Origin: an uncultured Bacilli bacterium
Lineage (GTDB): Bacteria > Bacillota_I > Bacilli_A > RF39 > UBA660
Length of the DNA stretch: 64,000 nucleotides
Assembly (NCBI GenBank): GCA_947631155.1
Contig: CANRKG010000006.1
Coordinates: 1-64,000 of the forward strand
Direction of reading: 5' to 3'
Under the pieces are notes generated by a model, which searched no databases, was not told the DNA's origin, and saw only the letters and a program-made list of their open reading frames with translations. Both the position numbers and the translations under genes were made by a program. This document shows, in pieces, positions 10,601 to 19,927 of this stretch. Numbering within the stretch: position 1 is the stretch's first letter; every line of letters begins with the position of its first letter.

Positions 10601-11953
10601 CTATTTTTCATCATGACAGTGGCAATCAGTACAATTACAATCTTCACCTTCACACTGACAAATATGCTCAAAATCTTCTTCTGTTTCCATTCCCAATTTT
10701 TCATCTAAATAGTAAATTAAAGCATCTAAAGAAATAATTTCTTCTTCTTTTGTCTTAGTATTTTTTATTTTTATCTCATTATTATCTAAATCTTCACTAT
10801 TTAATACTGCGATAAATTTTGCTTTTAAGCGATCAGCTTGTTTAAATTGTGACTTTAAACTACGTGAAGTATACTCAGTATCCACAGTAAAGCCCGCTAA
10901 ACGTAATTCTTGGGTAATATAAGCTGCGTATTTTTTTTCATCTTCATTGACATATAATAAGAATATATCAAGAGCTTCATTAAGAGGAAGGTCTATATTT
11001 TCAAGTTCTAAAGCATTAGCTAATCTATCCATACCACAAGCAAAACCAATACCTGGAGTTTTTGGACCGTCTAGCATTTCACAAAGTCCATTATATCTAC
11101 CTCCACCACCTAAGATATTATTATTACCTAATTCTTTTATATCGGCTTCAATTTCAAATACTGTGTGATTATAATAATCAAGACCTCTAACAATCGTAGG
11201 ATCTACTTCATATTCTATTTGCAATAAATCTAAATATTCTTTTACTTCATCAAATCTTTTTTTACTTTCTTCATTTAAATATTCAATTGTAGTAGGAGCA
11301 TTTTTTAAAATATCATTTTCTCTATCAACTTTACAATCTAAAATTCTAAGTGGATTTTTAGCTAAACGTTCCTTACAATCACAACAAAAATCATTTATAT
11401 GTGGTGCAAAGTATTTTACTAACTCATCTCGATATCTATTTCTAGATTCCGTATCACCTAAAGAATTAATTTTTACTTTTATACCTTTTAAGCCTAACAT
11501 TTTATAAATATTAACAGCTAGGGAAATTACCTCAGCATCTGCCATAGGATCATCACTGCCTAATACTTCCATACCAAATTGAGTAAATTCCCTATTTCGA
11601 CCTAATTGGGGTCTTTCATAACGATACATAGTTCCAGAATAATAAACTTTAACCGGATTTAAATCCCCATACATTTTATTTTCAATATAACTTCTGACAA
11701 CTCCAGCAGTTCCTTCTGGTCTTAATGTCATTGCTCTTTTACCACGATCTATAAAATCATAAGTTTCTTTAGTAACAATGTCAGTATTATCACCTACGCC
11801 TCTATGAAATAATTCAGTAGATTCAAAAATAGGTGTACGTATATAAGTATAATTATATTTTTCCATCACAGAATCTACTACTGAATCAATATACTTCCAT
11901 ATTTTTGCTTCATGTCCATAAATATCTTTACAGCCTTTTGGTTTTGTTATCAT
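10601..11953 (-). CDS. hisS: Histidyl-tRNA synthetase with Cys-rich C-terminal tail
   Basis: KGCKDIYGHEAKIW, LRPEGTAGVVRSYIEN, YYSGTMYRYERPQLGRNREFTQFG, GGGGRYNGL; ends DFEHICQCEGEDCNCTDCHCHDEK. Confidence 0.97.
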   Translation of the reverse strand: MITKPKGCKDIYGHEAKIWKYIDSVVDSVMEKYNYTYIRTPIFESTELFHRGVGDNTDIVTKETYDFIDRGKRAMTLRPEGTAGVVRSYIENKMYGDLNPVKVYYSGTMYRYERPQLGRNREFTQFGMEVLGSDDPMADAEVISLAVNIYKMLGLKGIKVKINSLGDTESRNRYRDELVKYFAPHINDFCCDCKERLAKNPLRILDCKVDRENDILKNAPTTIEYLNEESKKRFDEVKEYLDLLQIEYEVDPTIVRGLDYYNHTVFEIEADIKELGNNNILGGGGRYNGLCEMLDGPKTPGIGFACGMDRLANALELENIDLPLNEALDIFLLYVNEDEKKYAAYITQELRLAGFTVDTEYTSRSLKSQFKQADRLKAKFIAVLNSEDLDNNEIKIKNTKTKEEEIISLDALIYYLDEKLGMETEEDFEHICQCEGEDCNCTDCHCHDEK

Positions 11954-11967
11954 TTTTGACCTCCTTA

Positions 11968-12165
11968 TATATCAAAAAAAAGCAACACTCTAAGGACGAA
12001 TTATTTCCGTGGTGCCACCTTATTTATAACTTATTACACTTTTAACGTAGTTACCCGCTTCTATTTTTGTAAGTGTCTTCAAATTAAATCTATCAATGTT
12101 TTCACCAACCACATTGTCTCTAAAATAAAAATTAAATTTTACTCGTCTTACTAGAAGATAGTTAC
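11968..12165 (-). promoter_or_regulatory. T-box leader upstream of hisS-aspS-proS
   Basis: Minus strand has AAGGTGGCACCACGG T-box motif (12007-12021), GACAC specifier-region candidate (12073-12077), and downstream GAGTGTTGCTTTTTTTT terminator-like sequence just before the hisS RBS. Confidence 0.9.
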
Positions 12166-12194
12166 ATTATACAATAAAATTTCTAAATTCACAA
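12166..12194 (-). promoter_or_regulatory. Sigma-A type promoter of the T-box/hisS operon
   Basis: Minus strand TTGTGA - 17 nt - TATAAT. Confidence 0.75.
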
Positions 12195-12208
12195 TATTTA
12201 TATTATAA

Positions 12209-13405
12209 TTATTTTTTCTTAACTAATGACTTTTTCTGCTCAATTAGTTTAAATCCTGTTTCTACTTCTTTGGATACTCCTGACACTAAAGCATCTTTAC
12301 TTTCTACAAAAGTTAAAAAGTTATCAGGACTAAATGGTTTATATCGATTATCTAAAAACTGTCTTTGAAAATACTCATATTTTTCTTGATCATTTTTAGC
12401 TAAATGATTATAATATGTTCCTAATAAATAACCCATTCCATAAATAACTTCATCATCTAAAGTTATATTTCTAATATCAACTTCATCATAACAAATATTT
12501 CCTAGCCTTAACTCAGCAAATAAATTTTGAACTAAAGTAGTTGTATTTAATGTTTTTAATTTATTACTTTTAAGTTGTTTATTATCTAAATTTGCTAATA
12601 TTTTAATATACAATAGTCGTTCTATAAAATCTAAATAATCATCTTTTAGAATTTGGCAACTATCTTTTATATTTATATTATTATGCAATAAGTAATTTAA
12701 AAAGTCCATCTCATATTGTGAAGATATAACTTCTAAATAAATAGTTCCAAGGCTATAATAGATTAAGTTATTATAATTATATTGCTGCAACAAATTTTTA
12801 CAATCCCAAGCATGACCTAATTCATGAATAAGAGTAATCATTTTACTAGTATCATTATTTTCATCTAAAATATAAATATATCCTTGTTGACTCATAATAC
12901 TAAAAATGATTGACCCAACTTCTTTATAACCATATGGTGAACAAAAAATTCTTTTACCATTAACGACTTCATCAAGTAATGCTTTTTGATGCTTAGTCTC
13001 TAAATATTTACTCATAATCCCATACATTTTAGCATCAGGTATTGCATTTTTTGTTAATTTAGTATAATTCATATCTTCTATTACTTCATCAAGAGCTAAT
13101 ATAACATCAGTAATTAATTCATTATAAAATTTCTTATTATCGATAAAATCTTTTTTAAAACATTTTTTAACACTACTTAAATATTCTAAATATTTTTGAT
13201 AATTTTTTTTCCAATATTTACTTTGAAGAAAAGGATAGAATAAATAATTATCTTCATTATTAATAGAACAATAAAAATTTGCTAAAGCATTTATATCCCT
13301 AGTTAATAATATTTGTTTTTCTTTATCTTCTGTTTCCACTAAAGTCTTCATTATGTTGATAGTATCGTCTTCTAATTGTTCAGTACTCCCTGTAAATAAA
13401 TTCAT
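12209..13405 (-). CDS. Small M3-like zinc metallopeptidase
   Basis: HELGHAWD (HExxH) with downstream LEVISSQYEMDFLNYLL resembling the M3 third-ligand region. Confidence 0.7.
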   Translation of the reverse strand: MNLFTGSTEQLEDDTINIMKTLVETEDKEKQILLTRDINALANFYCSINNEDNYLFYPFLQSKYWKKNYQKYLEYLSSVKKCFKKDFIDNKKFYNELITDVILALDEVIEDMNYTKLTKNAIPDAKMYGIMSKYLETKHQKALLDEVVNGKRIFCSPYGYKEVGSIIFSIMSQQGYIYILDENNDTSKMITLIHELGHAWDCKNLLQQYNYNNLIYYSLGTIYLEVISSQYEMDFLNYLLHNNINIKDSCQILKDDYLDFIERLLYIKILANLDNKQLKSNKLKTLNTTTLVQNLFAELRLGNICYDEVDIRNITLDDEVIYGMGYLLGTYYNHLAKNDQEKYEYFQRQFLDNRYKPFSPDNFLTFVESKDALVSGVSKEVETGFKLIEQKKSLVKKK

Positions 13406-13433
13406 GATTATTTCCCCCTATTACACTTTTAGA

Positions 13434-14495
13434 TTAATTTTTCTTTAATACAGCTGCCTTCTTAGAACATTCAATAACATGATTAATATCTTTATCAATC
13501 ATAGATGGAATATCATTATCTAAAACATCCATAATATCAGTAATATTATTCCTACTGCTTTGTAACCTATTTGTATCTATTCTTTTAAATAAATAATTAT
13601 ATTTATCCAAATCATTATTTCTTAAGGCTTCTAAATAGTTTGCAATAGTCATTCCATAAGCATATGGTAAAGTCCTATCAATACAATATCTTGGATCTTT
13701 AATTTGTTGTTCTAATAATTTTGGTGATAAATTAGATAAATACTTTAACGTCAATAAGTAATCTAAATTATTGTCATAATATTGAGCTAAAACTGTATAT
13801 ACTTCATCTGTCAAAAGCTGATTTTCTAATAAAAAACTATAGAACTTTCTTTCATATTTACAAGAAATAATTTCACTACAGGTGTTTTTATCAAATATAT
13901 TATTATGAAGCGAAACACCTTCAATTACATGACCAAATTCATGGACTACATTTCCCATAAATAAAACACTCATATTATCATTAACTAATATATTATGATT
14001 ATTAGTAATACTATTTAAAAAGGTCGCTCTCAATCCTTGATATTTAGTAGACTTTGTCCTAAACAATCTTTGCTTTGCTAAAGCATCAATAAATAATTTA
14101 TAATATTCAGGTAATTCCTTACTAACAAAATCTTTTATAATTGTAATTTCTTCTTCTTCAGGTAATTCTGTATAAAGTTTTCCCCTAATTATTTGATCTA
14201 TTTTATGATAATAACAATCGATCATCATTTTAGTAAATTTATTATGTACTTCAGCTTGTTTAATAAATTGCTTTAATTGCTTTTTATTTTTACTTTTACA
14301 AACTTTTCTTAATCTTAAAAGCCATTTATTTTCTATCGGTATTTGTTTAGACTCTGTAATAACATCATGTAAATATATTTGATTTACTAATGAAGATAAT
14401 ATATTATCTTCATTTTTTTTAGCATTATTAAGTTGCTTATGAAGTAAAGTTATATCTTCTTTTAATAATGCTATATCCCCCATTATAATACTCAT
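13434..14495 (-). CDS. Small M3-like zinc metallopeptidase (paralogue of neighbour)
   Basis: VHEFGHVIEG (HExxH), SEIISCKYERKFYSFLL; start trimmed to the Met preceded by GAGGTGG RBS, ATGA overlap with queH stop. Confidence 0.7.
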   Translation of the reverse strand: MSIIMGDIALLKEDITLLHKQLNNAKKNEDNILSSLVNQIYLHDVITESKQIPIENKWLLRLRKVCKSKNKKQLKQFIKQAEVHNKFTKMMIDCYYHKIDQIIRGKLYTELPEEEEITIIKDFVSKELPEYYKLFIDALAKQRLFRTKSTKYQGLRATFLNSITNNHNILVNDNMSVLFMGNVVHEFGHVIEGVSLHNNIFDKNTCSEIISCKYERKFYSFLLENQLLTDEVYTVLAQYYDNNLDYLLTLKYLSNLSPKLLEQQIKDPRYCIDRTLPYAYGMTIANYLEALRNNDLDKYNYLFKRIDTNRLQSSRNNITDIMDVLDNDIPSMIDKDINHVIECSKKAAVLKKN

Positions 14496-15094
14496 TTTTG
14501 TCCACCTCGTGAATAAATACAACCACAATAATCTTGTCTATACAATTGATAGGTTTTTGATAATTCAATACTTCTTTTATAACCATTTTTTTTCTTAAAG
14601 TCTGAATATAAATATTTAACTAAATACTTCTTATCTAATTCTTCGCCTATTTCATTAATCCAGTTACTATTTTTATATGGACTTAATGATAATGTCGTTG
14701 TAAAATAATCAAATTTGTATTGTTCAGCTACTTTTGCTGTTTCTTCTAAACGTAGTTTATAGCACTGATAACATCTCTTACCACGTTCTGGTTCTTTCTC
14801 TAATCCCTTGCTAATTTTCCAAAAATCATTAGGATTATATCTTCCATCAATAATTTTTATAGGATATTTTACTTTAAACTTTTCGACGAATTTATGAATT
14901 TCTGTTAATCTTTTTTGATATTCAGCCTGATCTGTAATATTTGGATTATAATAAAGAATCGTTATTTTAAAAATATTACCTAATCTTTCTAAAACAGCTG
15001 ATGAACATGGTGCACAACAGGCATGAAGTAACAAAGTTGGCTCTTCTTTTTGAATTTGTTCAATTTCTTGTTCCATCAATAAATTATAATTCAT
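14492..15094 (-). CDS. queH: Epoxyqueuosine reductase QueH
   Basis: LLHACCAPCSSAVLERL, YYNPNI, RGKRCYQCYKLRLEETA, TTTLSLSPYKN, YRQDYCGCIYS. Confidence 0.93.
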   Translation of the reverse strand: MNYNLLMEQEIEQIQKEEPTLLLHACCAPCSSAVLERLGNIFKITILYYNPNITDQAEYQKRLTEIHKFVEKFKVKYPIKIIDGRYNPNDFWKISKGLEKEPERGKRCYQCYKLRLEETAKVAEQYKFDYFTTTLSLSPYKNSNWINEIGEELDKKYLVKYLYSDFKKKNGYKRSIELSKTYQLYRQDYCGCIYSRGGQK

Positions 15095-15173
15095 AATATC
15101 GCCTCTAAAAAGTATTTATAAAATAACACATTTTAAGCTTTTTTGCAATAAAAATCGACATAAATTTTACTTT

Positions 15174-15746
15174 TTACTCAATATTCCAGGTTAAACCATT
15201 ATCATGACTACTAAAATATAAATCAATATTTTCATAACCACTATTATCATTTTTAATCTGATAAATAGAACAGTGAAGTACTAATTTATCACTATCATAA
15301 TAAGGTAATTCTTCCACAGTCATAATATCAATATTTGGATTATCATAATTAATGATACCATTAGTAAAAGTTACTCCTCCATCATTAGTTACCATAACAC
15401 CTTGATAATTATTAGTCTTTGACAAATTAGGTTTAGAAATAACAAATCCTAATTTTTTATTTAGAAAAATAAATTGGGGTTCCATACTAACTGTAAAAGC
15501 TTCTTTAGTAACTTTTTTATAAGTTTTACCCTTATCACTACTTTTTTCTACTCCTATAATTTGATTTTGTCCCAAAGCATAATCATATCTTTCAAATCTT
15601 AATCTAGTATTGGCAAATCGTATCGAATACAAGGTATTTTCATCATCTTGATATTTTTTATCTTTATTTATAGTCAAAACAAAACCAGTAACTAAAACAA
15701 CACATAAAATTATTAAATATACATATTTTTTATTCATAAACTCCAC
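15174..15746 (-). CDS. Hypothetical membrane-anchored protein with BNR/Asp-box-like segments
   Basis: N-terminal TM; VTNDGGVTFTNG and SSHDNGLTWNIE Asp-box-like motifs. Confidence 0.6.
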   Translation of the reverse strand: MEFMNKKYVYLIILCVVLVTGFVLTINKDKKYQDDENTLYSIRFANTRLRFERYDYALGQNQIIGVEKSSDKGKTYKKVTKEAFTVSMEPQFIFLNKKLGFVISKPNLSKTNNYQGVMVTNDGGVTFTNGIINYDNPNIDIMTVEELPYYDSDKLVLHCSIYQIKNDNSGYENIDLYFSSHDNGLTWNIE

Positions 15747-15852
15747 TCCTAAATTTCTTTACAAATACATAATATCATAAAAATAATTTTTTTAAATATC
15801 ATTTTACATTATTTCATATCTTTGTTATAATTAAAAAAATTGGAGGAAGTTT

Positions 15853-16782
15853 ATGAGAGAAAAAGAAGTAAAACATTTAATAAGTATAGAGCAGTTATCT
15901 ATACAAGAAATTAATAATTTAATTAAAGTAGCTAATGATATTATTACTAATCCTACTAAATATAGTGATAAATGTAATGGTAAAATATTAGCTACTTTAT
16001 TTTTTGAACCAAGTACTAGGACTAGACTGAGTTTTGAATCAGCTATGTTACGTTTAGGTGGAAAGGTATTAGGTTTTTCTGAAGCCGCTAGTAGTTCTGT
16101 TTCTAAAGGTGAAAGTTTAGCTGATACAATTCAAGTAGTCTCTTTATATTCAGATATAATCGCAATGCGTCATCCTAAAGAAGGGGCACCATTAGTTGCT
16201 TGTAATAACTCAAATATCCCTATCATCAATGCAGGAGATGGGGGTCATAATCATCCAACGCAAACTTTAACTGATTTATTAACCATAAGTCGGGAAAAAA
16301 AGAGATTAAATAACCTCGTAATTGGTTTATGTGGAGACCTAAAATTTGGTAGAACTGTTCATTCTTTAATAACTGCGATGTCACGTTATAAAAATATTAA
16401 ATTTATTTTAATATCACCAAAAGAATTAGAACTACCAGAATATATAAAAAAAGAAGTATTAGATAAAAATAATATTGAATATATTGAAACTCATGATATT
16501 TTAGAATATATGAGTCAATTAGATATTTTATATATGACTAGAGTTCAAAAAGAAAGATTTTTTAATGAAGCTGATTATATTAGGTTAAAAGATTACTATA
16601 TCTTAGATAAAGATAAGTTAAAAACAGCTAAAGAAGATTTATGTATTATGCATCCACTACCGCGAGTAAATGAAATTTCGACTAGTGTTGATAATGATCC
16701 TCGAGCTAAATATTTTCTTCAAGCTAAGTATGGAGTGTTTATAAGAATGGCTTTAATTTTAAAATTATTGGAGGTAAAATAA
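15853..16782 (+). CDS. pyrB: Aspartate carbamoyltransferase catalytic subunit
   Basis: [48 protein letters not shown]. Confidence 0.97.
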   Translation: MREKEVKHLISIEQLSIQEINNLIKVANDIITNPTKYSDKCNGKILATLFFEPSTRTRLSFESAMLRLGGKVLGFSEAASSSVSKGESLADTIQVVSLYSDIIAMRHPKEGAPLVACNNSNIPIINAGDGGHNHPTQTLTDLLTISREKKRLNNLVIGLCGDLKFGRTVHSLITAMSRYKNIKFILISPKELELPEYIKKEVLDKNNIEYIETHDILEYMSQLDILYMTRVQKERFFNEADYIRLKDYYILDKDKLKTAKEDLCIMHPLPRVNEISTSVDNDPRAKYFLQAKYGVFIRMALILKLLEVK

Positions 16783-17198
16783 TGAATATTGATACAATAA
16801 AAAATGGTTATGTTATTGACCATATTACTGCGGGAAATGCAATGAAAATTTATGAACTATTAGAATTAAAAACACTTAATTGTCAAGTTGCAATAATTAC
16901 TAATGCTAAAAGTAAAAAAAGACACAGTAAAGATATTATAAAAATTGGGGAGTTAATCGATTTAGATATGAATAAACTTGCTTATATTGATCCAAATATT
17001 ACAATTAATGTTGTAAAAAATGATAAGATCATAGAAAAGAAAAAATTAATATTACCTGAAAAGTTAGTTAATGTTTGTAAATGTAATAATCCACGTTGTA
17101 TAACTGCTACGGAAAAAGAACTTGACCAAGTGTTTGTTTTAACCGATAAAACAAAAAATATTTATCGTTGTCTATATTGTGAAACTAAACTAAAATAG
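16782..17198 (+). CDS. pyrI: Aspartate carbamoyltransferase regulatory subunit
   Basis: IKNGYVIDHITAGNAMKIYELL and C-terminal zinc site CKCNNPRC...YRCLYCE; overlaps pyrB stop. Confidence 0.95.
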   Translation: MNIDTIKNGYVIDHITAGNAMKIYELLELKTLNCQVAIITNAKSKKRHSKDIIKIGELIDLDMNKLAYIDPNITINVVKNDKIIEKKKLILPEKLVNVCKCNNPRCITATEKELDQVFVLTDKTKNIYRCLYCETKLK

Positions 17199-17231
17199 TA
17201 TTTTTTTTAAATAAGCTTCATATAGTTAAGT

Positions 17232-17966
17232 ATGAATAATCTAACATTTTCTTTTATAGTTACTACTATAGCCGGTCTATCTACCCTTTTAGGAATGATA
17301 CCTGTTTTCTTTAAAATAAAAAATACTAAAAATATAATTAATGCCGCATTAGCTTTCGCTAGTGGGGTTATGTTATCTGTCTCAATATTTTCATTACTAC
17401 CTGAAAGTATTAATCTTTTATCTCAAAAATATAGTACCTTAGGAATAATTCTTCTAACAATTATTTTTGCTTTAGTTGGTATTTTTTTAGCAAGTCTTAT
17501 TGATAAAATATTTAAAAAGATTGATAACAAGTTATATAAATTAGGTATTATTAATTGTCTGGCTTTAATGATTCATAATATTCCTGAAGGAATTTTAACT
17601 TTTAGTACTACCACTACTAATGTTTCTTTGGGAATTACTTTAGCATTATCGATTATGTTTCATAATATCCCTGAGGGAATCAGTATTAGTATTCCTATCT
17701 ATTACTCTACAAAAAGTAAATTAAAAGCTTTTATTTATACCTTTATTTCAGGAGCCTCTGAATTATTAGGGGCTGTTATAACTTATATATTTTTATACAA
17801 ATACATCGATTTTACTTTTATTAGTATTACTCTAGCCTTAACTTTTGGAATTATGAGTTATATTTCTTTATGGGAACTCTTACCTAATGCCTTATCATAT
17901 CAAAATAAAAAGTTAACTTATCTGGCTTTTATTTTAGGTTTTATCTTTATGATTTTTTTCAAGTAA
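17232..17966 (+). CDS. ZIP-family metal transporter
   Basis: Two MxHNIPEG motifs (MIHNIPEGILTF, MFHNIPEGISIS), multi-TM. Confidence 0.92.
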   Translation: MNNLTFSFIVTTIAGLSTLLGMIPVFFKIKNTKNIINAALAFASGVMLSVSIFSLLPESINLLSQKYSTLGIILLTIIFALVGIFLASLIDKIFKKIDNKLYKLGIINCLALMIHNIPEGILTFSTTTTNVSLGITLALSIMFHNIPEGISISIPIYYSTKSKLKAFIYTFISGASELLGAVITYIFLYKYIDFTFISITLALTFGIMSYISLWELLPNALSYQNKKLTYLAFILGFIFMIFFK

Positions 17967-17990
17967 AAATGAGCTTTTAGCTCATTAATT
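17964..17990. terminator. Terminator hairpin between convergent genes
   Basis: AATGAGCT-TTT-AGCTCATT. Confidence 0.5.
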
Positions 17991-19356
17991 GGGTAAAAAT
18001 ATTGGTAAAAACTTGTTGTAATTGTTGTTGTTTATCATAATCTAAATCTTTAGCAAAAGTAGCTGTGTCAGTATTTTCATTAATTTCTGCTCCTGTTGAT
18101 ACCTTATTATCTGCATCTATTTTAATACTTGCTAAAACAGAGTTTTGAGAACTAATTAATCCAATAATATTCAATTTACTATTATATGATTTATTCTTTT
18201 TTATATTATCTAAATTTTGAGTAATTGAAAAATTGAAGTTAACATCGTCTTTTTGAATATTAACACTAATTTGATAAGAGTTATTTTCATTTTTAATTAG
18301 TATCTGTCCAATAGAATTTTTATATTTATCTTTTATATCCATTATTATTTGATTCTCTTTATATGTAATTAAAGAACTAATAACTAAAGTTTTATTTTCA
18401 TAGATATTTAAAATATCTTGTTTATCTACTTCATAAGTAATAGTGTTACAATCATCTTTAGCTACTATATCTAATTGATATTTTTTTATTTTATAAGTTA
18501 AATTATCAACATAAGCAGAAAATATAAGTTTTTGATCTTTATCCAAATACGTAGTCTTTTTCGATACTTTTTTATCTTTAAAATCATTATCGATTCCCGT
18601 TAATATCTTATTAGCTTTTTCATCTTTTTTTAAATCTTCTAATATATGTGTAAAAATATCAATTAAACGATTATTATCAAGTTCTAAGGTTACCTTTTGT
18701 AAGGTCTTTTCTTTACCAGCAATCTCTACTTTTTCACCTTTTTTAGTAAAATATTCTTTTTTCAAATTATCTTTAAATGAATTAATAAAGACTTCATAAA
18801 CATATTTGATATTTTCCCGATTGGTTTCATTATTTTTTAATGTTTCAAAATAATTACTAGTTCCATTATTTATATAATTATCTAAAAAACCTTTAAGGTA
18901 ATAATATTCAGTATTATTTTCAATTAAATACTTATAGCTAATTAATTCGTTACTATTATATGTACTTTTATAATCAATAAATAATTTTTCATTATCTTTG
19001 TCCTGTTTAAAAATCAATTGATTGTCTGTTTTACTTAAATTATTAATTAAATTTAAATATACTAAATATTCTGGTGAAGAGATACTTAGCTGTTTTAAAT
19101 AATCACTTTCAATGCTAAAATTAACTTTACTCGTTAGTGTATAGTTATCCATAGTACCAATATCTTCATATTTCATCAGATATTTATCTTCTATTTTAGT
19201 TGTTATGTTATTAATAGCTTTAGAAATAATGACGCGATTATTTTGAATATACCCAATATATATACCACTACTTATTAATAAAATGGCTACTCCTACTAAT
19301 AACACCAAAACTTTTTCCTTTTTAATAAATGTTACTACCTTATTTTTCATTTTCAA
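17977..19356 (-). CDS. Hypothetical secreted/membrane-anchored protein
   Basis: 459 aa, N-terminal TM, repetitive lipoprotein-like beta-strand composition. Confidence 0.7.
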   Translation of the reverse strand: MKMKNKVVTFIKKEKVLVLLVGVAILLISSGIYIGYIQNNRVIISKAINNITTKIEDKYLMKYEDIGTMDNYTLTSKVNFSIESDYLKQLSISSPEYLVYLNLINNLSKTDNQLIFKQDKDNEKLFIDYKSTYNSNELISYKYLIENNTEYYYLKGFLDNYINNGTSNYFETLKNNETNRENIKYVYEVFINSFKDNLKKEYFTKKGEKVEIAGKEKTLQKVTLELDNNRLIDIFTHILEDLKKDEKANKILTGIDNDFKDKKVSKKTTYLDKDQKLIFSAYVDNLTYKIKKYQLDIVAKDDCNTITYEVDKQDILNIYENKTLVISSLITYKENQIIMDIKDKYKNSIGQILIKNENNSYQISVNIQKDDVNFNFSITQNLDNIKKNKSYNSKLNIIGLISSQNSVLASIKIDADNKVSTGAEINENTDTATFAKDLDYDKQQQLQQVFTNIFTQLMS

Positions 19357-19420
19357 AATATACTCCTATTTTTATACTAAAAGTATAAAGCAAACAACTA
19401 TAAAAGTCAATAAAGACAAT

Positions 19421-19927
19421 TTATTCGCAAACTTCTATATCAATTAATTGGAAATCATCATTACTAATATCGACAATACTACCACAATATGAACAACAAC
19501 CATTAGCATTAATATTTAAATTGGCCCCACAATTACTACAAGTATAATAATTTTTATTACCACTTGTTAATAGTTTTGAAAAAGTTAATATATTTTCTTT
19601 TTCAATTCTTTTTTTATTATTACCACGTTTATAATTACCCTGTTCATCAACAATGTAATCCATGTACTTAGAAATAATACGAACTTTGTATATTTCATTG
19701 TTATTTGAAGTTGTTCTATTTATAATTTCAATCTTAGAAACATTTAATTCATCATACATTTGTGTTTCATTATGACTTTCTAATGTATTTACAATATCCA
19801 AATACTTATTATATACTACATCAGATAAAAAATGCTTAACTCTATTCATATCTTTAGTCATAACACTATATAAAAGCATTATATAAATATTACTAAATTT
19901 ACTTTCTAATTCAGCTTTACTTTTCAT
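19421..19927 (-). CDS. Tim44-like domain protein with C-terminal zinc ribbon
   Basis: CSNCGANLNINANGCCSYCGSIV; similar to C-terminal half of ORF 19917..20969. Confidence 0.7.
   Translation of the reverse strand: MKSKAELESKFSNIYIMLLYSVMTKDMNRVKHFLSDVVYNKYLDIVNTLESHNETQMYDELNVSKIEIINRTTSNNNEIYKVRIISKYMDYIVDEQGNYKRGNNKKRIEKENILTFSKLLTSGNKNYYTCSNCGANLNINANGCCSYCGSIVDISNDDFQLIDIEVCE

Noticed and set aside
10552-10737. 61-aa + strand ORF
   Set aside because: Antisense to the hisS 3' end and aspS start
11833-12045. 70-aa + strand ORF
   Set aside because: Overlaps the hisS start and T-box leader on the opposite strand
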